A stretch of DNA of 64,000 bases from Benincasa hispida (taxonomy: Eukaryota; Streptophyta; Magnoliopsida; Cucurbitales; Cucurbitaceae). The notes beneath the pieces were generated by a model. That model was not told where the DNA came from. It worked only from the letters and a program-made list of their open reading frames with translations, and made no database searches. Positions 33,971 through 44,243 of this stretch are shown here, in pieces; the first letter of the stretch is position 1, and each line of letters starts with the position of its first letter. The position numbers and the translations under genes are program-made. The stretch spans positions 27,741,174-27,805,173 of the forward strand of contig NC_052350.1 of the NCBI RefSeq assembly GCF_009727055.1, given 5' to 3'.

Positions 33971-33981
33971 AAGTGGGAGAT
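33971..33981 (+). other. element B polypurine tract
   Basis: aagtgggagat directly before the 3' LTR. The same tract, in complement, precedes the LTRs at 38035 and 46422. Confidence 0.8.
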
Positions 33982-34549
33982 TATTGGGGTTGATGCCCTA
34001 AAGTCTCGTGTCCTATAGTTTGTAAACAGTTTTTACGAATGCTTGTGATGTATAATATATGATATTTTACTTCACTTCCTGATTTTGCTCATCTGAATGT
34101 TTTATTTGCTTTACCACAAACCAATAAACTAAAATTTCTGGTTATCTTTATGTAACTTAAGCATGTATGTAGTGACATACAAGTAGATCATGTCTTAAGT
34201 GATAACCAAAATGGTCTATAGTATATGGATATAGGAGGGAAACCTAATCCTGGTAACGCTACAGATGTTGCCTGCTTTGTGGAATAGTTATAAATGTTGT
34301 GACTTGTCACAGATGGTCTGATCCTGATCATTCGTGTAGGGGACATGCGAGCGGGGGCGTCCTATACAAAAAGTTTGTATAAGACCTGACCATGAAGTGT
34401 TAACGTCTCGTTATATAACACCGATCGCTTAGCGTTGAGATCCTATACGATAGCGTCCATTTACCTAAATGATCGCACACCCGCGTCTCTAAATGATTAC
34501 CTGCGATTTCTTAAACGATCCCTTATGTTTTCTAAACGATCACTTAGCG

Positions 34550-36366
34550 TATAGGATTGTATCAATAGCAGTGGAAGCACAAGGATCATCTAAGCACTCA
34601 AATTCACTAATTTTGGCATAATATAAAGCATGCTTCTGCAGAAAAATGGGTTTCAAGACATACTTTTTGTAGAACTTCTTCAAAGCCCCTTCACCAGCTG
34701 CAATCTTCTCCATATCTTATTGTAGACCACCTCAAGATCTTTCCCACTATTCTCTTGGTGCTCTAGATTGAGTTGTGGGACTCAAAACAAGCTTGAATCA
34801 AGGGATGAATGAGAAAAGCTCACTGCAGCAACCTTTGTTGAAGAACCTTTCTTCAAACCGAATTTTCTCTCAAAATTCTGTAGATTGCATGCCCGATTTT
34901 CACTCACATATCTTCATTATATTGCAGATCAACATGCAAAGAGAAGAGTTGCATGAGTTGCATCTCATGTTTGGAGAAGACAAGGCAAATATGTTGCTTC
35001 ATGTGTGAGCTACTTCAAAGATGGATAATGGAAAAACTCATTTTTCCATTTTGTGTTTTTGTTTTCTTTTCCTTTTTCAATTTTATCTAAAAATCAAATT
35101 TTGATATCATAAAATCTATTTTGATTTTAAAAAATGAAAAATTAATAAATAAATAAAACTTAATTAATTTAATATCAAATATTAAATTAATTTTAACACA
35201 TATCCATCTTTATGTATTTAAATCATATTTAAATATATAAATTCTCCTATTTCGTTTAATTCTAAAATTAAACATAATTATATCTCATATAATTACTAAT
35301 TCCCTTAATTCTAATTTGAACGTTTCAAATTAACTTATCACGCTATTCTAGAGCTAGTTTGTTACGGGCTCCAACGATCCGAGATTAATTGGGTAAACTC
35401 ATTAGACCAAATTAATCTCCATTCGTTAACTAATGGGTCACACCACTAAAGCCCATAGTTTCATTCTCCTCACTGTAGATATATTATGTCCACATGATTT
35501 AACCATAATCAGCAAGTCGACCCTTCACAGGTTGTTCGTAATAACGACCGGGTCAAATATTTGTTTTACCCCTGAGATTACGTCTTATTCCTCAAGTCCC
35601 TACTGATCCTTTAATGAACAACTGGTTTGTGATCCAATCACTAAACCAAACTCTCTCAGCCCAGTGAGAGGGTGGGGACCCTTGTTCAAGACCTAGATTT
35701 AGTACTTAAGAGAACAACATTTCTCCTATCCCTAGATCGAGTAGTCGTGAACTCCGTCTTGCACCCTATGTCCCCAGCTATCTATCTAGTCGGCGCTGTT
35801 GAGTCAACCCTCAACTATGAAAATCTAAGGGCAATGAGTCAACCCTCAACTATGAAAATCTAAGGGCAATCCTGAATAAACAGGAGTTCATAGTTAGCTC
35901 AGGATTAAGATTGAGTTACCTAGGTCATCTAGGTGAAATAGTCAGTCTTAAACAATAAACAGCATTATAAAGTAAGAGTGGCTTATTTCTTGGTCTTGAT
36001 CTTATGCAAACTCATTGCATAGGACGCCCCCATTCCTCATGTCATAACATGTACGAATGAGGATCACATCGTATGTAGCACTTTACAACTCTTTGTAATA
36101 ACTACAGAGTAGACTGCATCCAATGATGTTACCAAAATAAGGTACCTAAACTCATTCATGTACCATGGATCATTTTGACTATTTACTCGAACTTGATTCA
36201 CTCTTATGTGTCCACATAAAGTTCAAGTACTTATACAATAGTTATGGGTCTTAGTTTATTGGATTTAGACTTTCATATAATTTATAAGATCAATAACAAG
36301 TATATTGATTATAGAAAATGTTTATCATTTTATAAACTGTGAGTTTTTAGGACATAAAACCCAATA
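34550..36366 (-). mobile_element. solo copia LTR (gamma type) inside B's 3' LTR
   Basis: 1817 bp, close in length and content to the solo LTR at 23539-25343, flanked by the duplicate tagcg (34545-34549, 36367-36371). Its terminal dinucleotides are TA...TA instead of TG...CA, each one transition away. It retains the splice donor (aaaaa/gtatgt in complement near 34660). It is younger than B. Confidence 0.9.
35801..35870. repeat. exact 35-bp tandem duplication
   Basis: Two identical copies starting gagtcaaccctcaac at 35801 and 35836, inside the solo LTR. The sister LTR at 24850 has a single copy. Confidence 0.9.
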
Positions 36367-36482
36367 TAGCGCGCCGAGCAGAACTAAACGATCGCTTACC
36401 TTTTTGATAGGTGATTGCTTAGTGTTTACCACATGATCGTGTACCTCGACCTAAACGACAAGCACCCGACTATACGATAGTT

Positions 36483-36558
36483 ATCCCTTTCTCCCACTTG
36501 TTTGTTCATACTACACGATCATCCCTTTCTCCCACTTGCTTGTTCATACTACATGATC
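36483..36558. repeat. 38-bp tandem duplication at the end of a word array
   Basis: Copies at 36483-36520 and 36521-36558, two mismatches. The 5' LTR has one unit (about 28048-28085). Confidence 0.85.
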
Positions 36559-36948
36559 ATTTTTCCTCCTCACCTCTACCAATTCGTCAAAGTCCACCAT
36601 TTGGATTCTCACTTTGAGAATATCGAGGGCTTCGAGTGGTGGTGTCGTCCCCGGTTGCTGTTTATTCGTGCGCTGCTGATCGTGTAGACGCCCGTGGTGC
36701 TGTTAGGCGACTGCTTGTTAGACGATAAGAAGTGTGAGGAGTTCGCTTCCACTTGATTGAGTTCGATTGAAGAAAGTCTTCAACTGGTACGTTTTCTCAG
36801 TCTTTTGTATTTATTTGTTAAAGCATGCAAGTAGTGTTTACAATGCATATCTATATGTTAGAATGTATGTATGGTAATTCTGTCACAATGAAATCGAAAA
36901 GATCCGCTTACGCTCATGGATACTCTTGTTTAAGAGTTCTTTCAGATC

Positions 36949-37873
36949 ATTCCTTAAATGATAACCTAGATAGGTCTGTAGTATAAGGATTAAGGTGGGA
37001 TACCTGTTCCTGGTGACACTACAGATATGACCCGCTTTGTAGAGGTTTGAAAGTGTTGTGAACTACTACAGATAGTAGATCCTGACCATTCATGTGGAGA
37101 CATGCGAGCGAGGGTGTCCTATACAAAAAATTTGTATAAGATCGGATCACGATATGATTCGTCTCTGTATATAACGTCGTTGATACTGGAGTCTTACATC
37201 TCACCTAAACGACCATAGGTGACATGACCTCAATCATGAGTGTTTTGGAAACTCCTGCTTTTGAGGGCGGTCCTTTGATTAGTATGGGTGAGAGTGGCCA
37301 GATTGCCAACTCAACATGCCTACCTTTTTGGGGACTTGTCTGATTTGGGAGCTGGGAACTCAGTTACATAAGATGGAATTCACTCCTTCCCCGAAGCAAG
37401 GGTAAGTAGATAGATTTCTCCCTTAAGGGCTGATTCTGAGGTTTGAACATAGTGGCCATAACTTCTTTTTGGAAGAGATGACTCAATCATAATAGAACTA
37501 TGACTTATATTCATTAGAGAGATCAGTGGTACTCAAAGAGTTAGATGTAACTACAGGGGCATAACGGTTATTGGTCGAGCTATACTTACAAGCGATCTGT
37601 GAAGGGTTGTCACACTGTTGATTGGTTAAGATGGACACATAATATATCAGTAGTAAGTAGAGTTCAACTTTCGGTCTTTAGTGAAGTGTCTGGCAGTTAA
37701 CGGATGGTGGATTCCGTGACTAAAGAGTTTAATCAGTTATTCACATATCGTTGGAGCTTCGAGCTATAGGTCCATAAATTCCCCTTGGTAGCTCAATGGA
37801 TTCAAGTTGAGAATCAGTTCTTGGTGTTGATTTGAAATGTTCAAATTGACAAGAGGAAATTCGATTATATATG
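36949..37873 (+). mobile_element. copia LTR (beta type), second part, 3'-truncated
   Basis: Resumes the LTR interrupted by B (first part 26245-26416): the two join at gatca into the order seen in the complete LTR at 44244-46422. It breaks off at tatatatg (37873), where the opposite-strand LTR of element D begins, so its 3' half is lost. The frame at 37019-37204 is not a gene. Confidence 0.8.
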
Positions 37874-38035
37874 TTATGACCATAGATATCCTTGGATGTT
37901 AGTTTATTGATTTGTGAGTTTAATGCAACTAAATGTCAAATAAAACATCACATATTTTATTAGATAAATAAGATGTTTGTACAATACAATTACAAACTAT
38001 AGGACCCTACGAGATTTAGGGCATCAACCCCAACA
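37874..38035 (-). mobile_element. element D 3' LTR, first 162 bp only
   Basis: In minus orientation it starts TGTTGGGGTTGATGCCC at 38035 and stays collinear with the alpha-type LTRs to about 37874. The rest of the LTR is missing. A purine tract lies just inside the element (complement of 38036-38050). Confidence 0.8.
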
Positions 38036-38152
38036 ATCTCCCACTTAACCTAAAGCTAGTGAGGTGTATAATATAAAAGTCAAACTAATATACAAAGTAC
38101 ACAAAACAATAAACTAAGAAATAACACACCCAATAAAAATCTTCAACTTGTC
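38036..38152 (-). other. element D polypurine tract and 3' untranslated stretch
   Basis: The complement of atctcccacttaacc gives a GT-interrupted purine tract beside the LTR. The remaining ~100 bp lie after the pol stop at 38153-38155 and hold nothing else recognisable. Confidence 0.7.
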
Positions 38153-39730
38153 CTAGTCTATACGTGGCCTGTCCCATAGACCCATACTATGCAGGTTAGC
38201 CTCAAACACCTTAGCTGTGAGGGCCTTTGTAAATGGATTAGAAATGTTGTGCTCCGAAGCTATCTGTGTGATGATCACATCTCCTCAATGCATAATCTCT
38301 TGAATGAGATGATAATTCCGCTCTATGTGCTTCCCATGTATGTGACTCTGAGGCTTTGAGGAATAAGCCACAAGACCACTATTATCATAATAAAGGGTGA
38401 TGGGCTTTGACATATCTGGAACCACTTCCAGATTAGTCAAGAATTTCCTGAGCCACACAGCTTTCTTAACAGCTTCACAAGCTGCTACATATTCAGCCTC
38501 CATGGTGGAGTCAACAATGCACCCTTGCTTGCTCCTTCTTTATACTATTGCTCCTCTGTTAAGAGTGAACACTGATCTTGATGTGAATTTCCTAGAATCC
38601 TTATCGGTTTGAAAATCAAAGTCTATGTATCCTATAAGAATCAAATTCTTAAAACCATACAAGAACATGTAGTCCCTCGCTCTCCGTAGATACTTGAAGA
38701 TATTTATAACAGTGGTACAATGATCAAATCTTGGATTAGACTGATATCTACTGATTATCCCCATTGCATAGCAGATGTCAAGTCTAGTATATAACATCGC
38801 ATACATTAGGCTGCCAACAACCAATGGATAGGGGATCCGTCTCATTTCCTCAACCTCTTGAGGTGTCTTAGGACATTGTCCCTTAGACAAGATAACTCTA
38901 TGCTTACAAGGTAGTAAGCTTCACTTGGAGTTTTGCATCGAATACTTGACAAGCATTTTGTCAATGTACGATACTTGAGACAGAGCTAGCGTTTTGTTCT
39001 TTCGATCTCTAAAGATATAAAATCCTAGAACAAACTGAGCCTCTCCCAAATCTTTCATTTGGAATTGGGTCGTTAGCCAGTTCTTAACTTCAGTCAATAG
39101 ATCTACATCATTTCCAATGAGTAGGATATCGTCTACATACAAAACTAAGAAAGCTACTAAACTATTAATGATTTTCTTATAAACACAAGGCTTATCAACA
39201 TTCTGATCAAAGTCACAAGATTTGATCGCAGTATCAAACCTTATGTCCCAAGATCGAGAAACCTACTTCAGTCCATAAATGGATCGATTAAGCCTGCAAA
39301 TCTTTTACTCTTGACCTCGGGATATGAATCGCTCAGGCTGCTCCATATAAATGGTCTCCTCAAGATTTCCATTTAGAAAGGTAGTCTTGACGTCCATTTT
39401 CCAAATCTCATAGTCATAATATGAGGCAATGGACAAGAGGATCTGAATAGACTTTAACATGGCAACAGGTGAGAAAATCTTTTTATAGTCGACTCCCTCA
39501 ACTTGGGTTTAACCTTTTGCTACAAATCTAGCCTTGAGGTTTGCACCTTCCCATCAACACCCTGTTTTCTCTTGTAAATCCATTTACAACTTATAGGTTT
39601 AACCCCATTAGGTTGATCTACAAGATCTCAAACATAATTGGAGTATATAGACTCCATTTTGAGATCCATAGCTTTGATTCACTCATCTTTGACAACATCT
39701 GCCATTGCCTTCTTGTAAGACAATGGATCC
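38153..39730 (-). pseudogene. pol: element D reverse transcriptase and RNase H
   Basis: Reads right to left: RT linker near 39700, the RT core (degraded 39200-39660), YVDD at 39128-39139 in a good frame (MYVDDILLIGND), the connection region (39142-38921 and 38890-38540: LALSQVSYIDKML, EEMRRIPYPLVVGSLMYAM, IDFDFQTDKDSRK) and RNase H (38503-38285: MEAEYVAACEAVKK, YYDNSGLVAYSSK, GKHIERNYHLI). The stop at 38153 follows an ending related to the one in B. Frame breaks near 38905 and 38530 and stops beyond 39142 disable it. It is the best preserved RNase H in the window. Confidence 0.9.
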
Positions 39731-40720
39731 TCAATCTCTCTATCAGTTACCATAGTTAGGATTTCTGTTAAACCCATGTAACGGGTAGAGGGATTGCAAC
39801 CGTCCCACTGCGTCGAGGATCCCTCAACACTCCAGGTGGATTTGACCTACTAGATAATCCAACTTCAACAACTCTTGTTGAGGTGTTGGGTTCTTCAACA
39901 ACTCTTGTTAAAGTTTCAGTAGATTCTTTGGAACTTTCATTCAACACAATTTTACTGCGGGGTATATGCTTCGTTATGTGGTCTTCTTCAAGAAAAGTAG
40001 AATTTTTCATACAAACACTTTAGGTCGAAGAAGTAACCACCTATCGTTCCTTTAGGGTAGCCTACAAATAGGCATAGTTTTTATTGAGGCTCTAGTTTTT
40101 AGGATTTGCCTCAAGCACATGTGCTGGACAACTCCAAATTCTAAAATGACGTAAACTAGCTTTACGGCCATTCCATAACACCAAAGGTGTTCTAGTAACA
40201 CTCTTAGATGGAACACAGTTCAAAATATACGTTGCGGTCTATACTACAAAACCCCAAAACGAATCAAGTAAGGAAGGGTAACGCATCATAGATTGAACAA
40301 TGTCCAACGGGGTTCAATTTCTCCTGTCTGATACATCATTCTGCTGAGGTGAACCAAGTGTTGAGAGTTGGGATACAATAACATGCTCTATCAAATAGTT
40401 CTGGAATGCCAGATCCAGAAACTCTCCACCTCGATCAGATCGAAATGTCTTAATTGTTCTATTTAATGCATTTTCAACTTCACCCTTAAATTCCTTGAAC
40501 TTTTCAAAGGATTTAGAATTATGTTGCATTAAATAAATGTACCCATATCTTGAATAATCATCAGTAAAGGTGAAGAAATATTCAAACCCACCTCTTGCTT
40601 TTACATTCATCGGACCACAAAGGTCTAAATGAACTAGCTTTAAGGGTTCTTTGGCCCTGATTTTACCTTTAATGCATGACTCACATACAGGTAAATATTT
40701 TCTTCTAACTCACTTAGAAG
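39731..40720 (-). pseudogene. pol: element D integrase core and linker
   Basis: The linker at 40010-39768 (TFLEEDHITKHIPRSKIVLNE, EPNTSTRVVEV, LRDPRRSGTVA) follows an integrase core at 40610-40314 (GGFEYFFTFTDDYSRYGYIY, FRSDRGGEFLD, QQNDVSDRRN). The middle catalytic Asp and the DRGGE block are intact. The first acidic site is still readable near 40620. Between 40310 and 40015 the C-terminal part has stops. Integrase would join the cDNA to host DNA. Confidence 0.85.
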
Positions 40721-41666
40721 TTAATTCTTTACCAACCTTTCAATCTTAGTGAGATTGATGTGTCCTAATCTCAGGTGCCAAACTTGGGCATTTTCTTTAG
40801 GAAAAATTCGAAGTCTTTTATTTTGAATTACTGCAGTTTTAAACATTTCAATGTTAAGGAGGGCTTTAGTTTCTAACGCTCTTAACACATAAAAGATTGT
40901 TTTCCAACTTAACAGAACAAATATTAATACCATTCTTTGAAATAAACACTTTATTTATATAAAACTGAATTTTGTTATATTGTTCTAACAAACACTTTAC
41001 AAAAATTAAGTTCATCTTCGAACCAGGAACAACATATACATTTTCAAGTAAAATATATTTATTATGTAAAGTTAGCTGGAGACCTCCCACTACCACAACT
41101 GAGATGACGTGCCTAGTTCCAACCCGCATCGTCATTTCTCCAGCTTCTAGTTGTCGCCAGGAACTGATTCCTTGAAATGAAGAACAAATGTGGTTAGTGG
41201 CGCCCGAATTAATTATCCAGGCCGAATCATCATTCTCCACTAAACAGGTTTCTAAAATAAGCAAATCATATTTACTTTGCTTGACCATCTTCTTTTCTGC
41301 CAAGTATTTGGGATAGTTCCTCTGCCATGTCCTTCATGGTTGCAATGGAGATTCCCTTTGCAACCTTGCCTTTCTTGCCCTTTTGGATAGCAACTGGTGA
41401 GTTAGCTTTCCCCTTCCCACCTTTCTTCTTCTTTCACTTTTTGGTGCAAGAAGAAGAAGGCACAGACTTTGACCCAGAGGTCAAACCTCTGTGGAACTTC
41501 TTAGAGGATGAAGCAACATTTGCTTCACCCGTCTATTCCTTGGTTTTCATCAAGGACTGAAAGGTCTGTAGCTCATTGAACAAGGTGGTTAAGTTGTAGT
41601 CAATCCTATTCATAACAGCATTGCTACGAAACAGTAGGAAACTTTCAGGTAAAGATTCCAGAATTG
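40721..41666 (-). pseudogene. gag: element D gag end, protease and integrase start (truncated)
   Basis: Right to left: the end of the gag capsid (ILESLPESFLLFRSNAVM, 41666-41610; FNELQTFQ keeps the Gln that is a stop in A and B), a decayed zinc knuckle (one Cys and the His remain, 41360-41310), then an open stretch 41303-40866 with the protease site NSG in AWIINSGATNHICSS (catalytic Asp replaced by Asn) and VYVVPGSKMNL, and the integrase zinc start (WHLRLGHINLTKIERLVKN, 40933-40721). The gag N-terminus, leader and 5' LTR are gone: at 41666 the sequence flips into element E on the other strand. Confidence 0.85.
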
Positions 41667-42900
41667 TGGGTTGGAACTAGGCACATCATCTCGATGGCTA
41701 CAGTGCGAGGACTCCATTTACTTTTATAAAAATCTTACTTGTTATTAGATAATGTGTATGTGGTTCCTAATTTAAAAGTTTGTTTGTTTACAAGAATGGT
41801 GCTTTTATTTGTTCAGCAAACATAAAAAGTAATCTTTATGTGTTAAGGCCGTTAGCATCTAAACCCATCATTAATACTAAATTATTTAAAACCGCAATAA
41901 CTCAGAATAAAAACACAAAAATTTTCCTAAAGAGAATGCCCAACTTTTGCACCTAAGATTAGGTCACATAAATCTTAATAGAATTGAGAGGTTGGTTAAG
42001 AATGAACTTCTAAACGAGTTAAAAGAAAACTCGTTATCGGTATGTGAGTCATGCCTTGAAGACAAAATGACAAGGAGACCTTTTACTGGAAAAGGTCACA
42101 AAGCCAAAGAATCTTTAGAACTTGTACATTCGAACCTCTATGGTCTTATGAATGTTAAGGCAAGAGGAAGGTTTGAATATTTCATCTCTTTTATAGATGA
42201 TTATTCAAGGTATGAGTATGTTCACTAATGCAACATAAATTTGAAGCCCTTGAAAAGTTCAGGGAAAGCAAGGTTGACGTTGAAAACACATTATGTAAAA
42301 CAATGAAGACATTTCAAACTGATCGAGGTGGAGAGTACATGGATTTAAAATTTCATGACTATTTGATAGAACATGGAATTGTATCCCAAATCTCGGCACT
42401 TGGTACACCTCAGCAGAAGAGTGTATCAGAAAGAAGAAATTGAATCTTGTTGGGCATGGTTTGGTCTATGATGAGTTACACTCATTTACCTGATTTGTTC
42501 TGGGGTTATGCAATACAGACTGTAACTTTTATTTGAACAGTCTTCCATCCAAGAGTGTTTCCAAAACACCTTTGGAATTATGGAATTACAGTAAAGGTGG
42601 TTTACGCTATTTCAAGGAATGAGAGGTGGTTACTTCTAGTATTCTAAAGATAATAAAGAGGGTTGCAAATCCACCTATTCTTTATAAAGATGTCGATAAA
42701 TGTTACATTTTTAGAAGAGGACTACATCAGGAAGCATAAGCCGCGCAATAAGATAGTATTAAACGAGCTTTCCAACGAAACTACTAAACCATTAACAAGA
42801 GTTGTTGAAGAGCCTAGTACATCAACAAGAGTTATTGATATTGGTTCATCTAGTAGGTCACATCCACCTCAACCGTTGAGGGAACCTCGACATACATAGT
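41667..42900 (+). pseudogene. pol: element E protease end and integrase
   Basis: Begins inside the protease (VGTRHIIS, about 41670) with no gag or LTR. A small deletion follows YVVPNLK (about 41785). The integrase is well readable: HLRLGHINLNRIERLVKNE (41947 on) with the C-x2-C pair in VCESCLEDK, a core with FIDDYSRYEYVH, a stop at 42226, then TDRGGEYMDLKFHDYLIEHG and TPQQKSVSERRN to 42443. The first acidic site reads SNLYGLMN, so Asp is Asn. The C-terminal part is deleted around 42620, and the linker frame at 42663-42899 follows (FLEEDYIRKHKPRNKIVL). Confidence 0.85.
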
Positions 42901-44194
42901 GAGAGGGTTGCAAATCCACCTATTTGTTATATGGGTTTAACTAAAACCCTATCATATCTGACGGTGACGTTGAGGATCTATTGTTCTATAAACAAACAAT
43001 GGAGGATCTGGACAAAGATGAATGGATCAAAGCTATGGATCTCGAAATGGAGTCTATGTACTTCAATTCAGTTTGGGATCTTGTAGATCAACTTGATGGG
43101 GTAAAACCTATAGGTTGCAAATGAATTTACGTTATACCCAGAGAGGGAGTTGACTATAAGGAGACTTTATCACCTGTTACTATGTTAAAGTCTATCCGAA
43201 TACTCCTGTCTATTGCCAAATATTATGACTATGAGACTTCCTTTCTGAATGACAATCTTGAGGAAACTATCTTTATGCAACAACCAGATGGATTCATCTC
43301 CCAATGTCAAGAGCAAAAGGTTTGCAGGCTTAATCACTCCATTTATGGACTGAAATAAGCTTTTCAATCTTGGAATATAAGATTTATTACTGCAATCAAA
43401 TCTTATGGCTTGGGTCAGAATGTTATGAGCCTTGTGGCTACAAGAAAATCATCAACAGTTCAGTAGCCTTATTAGATTATATGTAGACGATATTCTACTC
43501 ATTGGAAATTATGTAGGTCTACTGACTGATGTAAAACAATGATTAACGGCTCAATTCCAAATGAAAAATTTGGGAGAGGTACAGTTTGTTCTAAGCATCT
43601 AAATCTTCAGGGATCGTAAGACAAATCACTAGCTTTGTCTCAGGTATTATACATTGAAAAGATGCTTGTCAAATATTTGATGCAAAACTCCAAAAGAGGT
43701 TTGCTACCTTTCAGGCATGAAGTTATTTTATTTACGGAACAGTGTCCTAAGACACCTCAAGAGGTTGAGAAAATGGGCTATTGGCATCCTAATGTATGTA
43801 ATCTTATGTTCTAGACTTAACATTTGCTATGCAGTGGGGATAGTCAGTAGATATCAGTCTGATCCAAAGTTTAGATCACTTGACAATAGTTAAGCCCATC
43901 CAGATCCATCGGCCTATAAGAGTATGCATGGTGGGTGGTCTCTAGTACTTTACTCTGACTCGCCCAAAGATTTCGTTTGTTGTTGGACTTGTAGACAAGT
44001 TTAGAGAACGATGGATTACATGCTTGTGTATAGGTCAAAGAATTTGATCTTTATAAGATATATTGATTTTGATTTTTAGACTGATAGCGATTCTTGAAAA
44101 TCCACTTCATGATCAGTGTTTTCTTTTAATAGAGGAGTTGTAGTCTAGAGGAGCACAAAGTAAGTTGCATAGCTGTTATTATAAGCAAACTCTA
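42901..44194 (+). pseudogene. pol: element E reverse transcriptase, chimeric
   Basis: RT order: DEWIKAMDLEMESMYFNSVWDLVDQ (about 43017), a short deletion in the palm (43130), ETFLNDNLEETIFMQQ-like (about 43225), YVDD at 43479-43490, IYFRDR-type and LLPFRHE segments (to 43760), then YRSKNLIF (44030). A foreign patch occurs at 43895-43993. RNase H is absent: after RSVFSFNRGVV (about 44130) the sequence jumps to a polypurine-like tract at 44198. Many frameshifts and stops. Confidence 0.8.
43895..43993 (+). other. patch of a different copia RT inside element E
   Basis: Translates as RPIRVCMVGGL*YFTLTRP then KISFVVGLVDKF, the conserved VGGL-Y-T-TRP-ISF motif of another copia lineage. It replaces the ~20 bp (KYLRR) expected between the TIVK and RTMDYMLVY blocks. 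Element E already carries its own diverged version of this motif at 43780-43860. Confidence 0.6.
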
Positions 44195-44243
44195 TGAGAG
44201 GCAAGTGGGAGTCCCAACTCCCTACAAACTCCAACATGCAAGA
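44195..44243 (+). other. polypurine-like tract at the end of element E
   Basis: ggcaagtgggag resembles the copia polypurine tract. It is not followed by a plus-strand LTR, so E has lost its 3' LTR, and an opposite-strand LTR starts at 44244. Confidence 0.45.

Larger units (their letters stand above)
26417..36943 (+). mobile_element. copia element B, full length but degenerate
   Basis: A complete element by structure: 5' LTR 26417-28488, primer binding site 28491, leader, gag-pol 29882-33882, polypurine tract 33971, 3' LTR 33982-36943. It is flanked by the duplicate gatca at 26412-26416 and 36944-36948. By eye the first 400 bp of the two LTRs differ at roughly 7-9% of positions plus a ~37-bp indel, so the insertion is not recent. 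The 3' LTR has lost about 1 kb and gained a solo LTR. All coding domains have stops. Confidence 0.9.
33982..36943 (+). mobile_element. element B 3' LTR, rearranged
   Basis: Starts TATTGGGG (TG mutated to TA) and ends TTCA before gatca. Compared with the 5' LTR it lacks about 1 kb (the equivalent of about 26822-27822), with the join at about 34423 in the word array. It contains a solo LTR (34550-36366) and a 38-bp tandem duplication (36483-36558). Without the insertion it is about 1.1 kb. The frames at 34775-35008, 35672-35863 and 36502-36687 are not genes. Confidence 0.85.
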
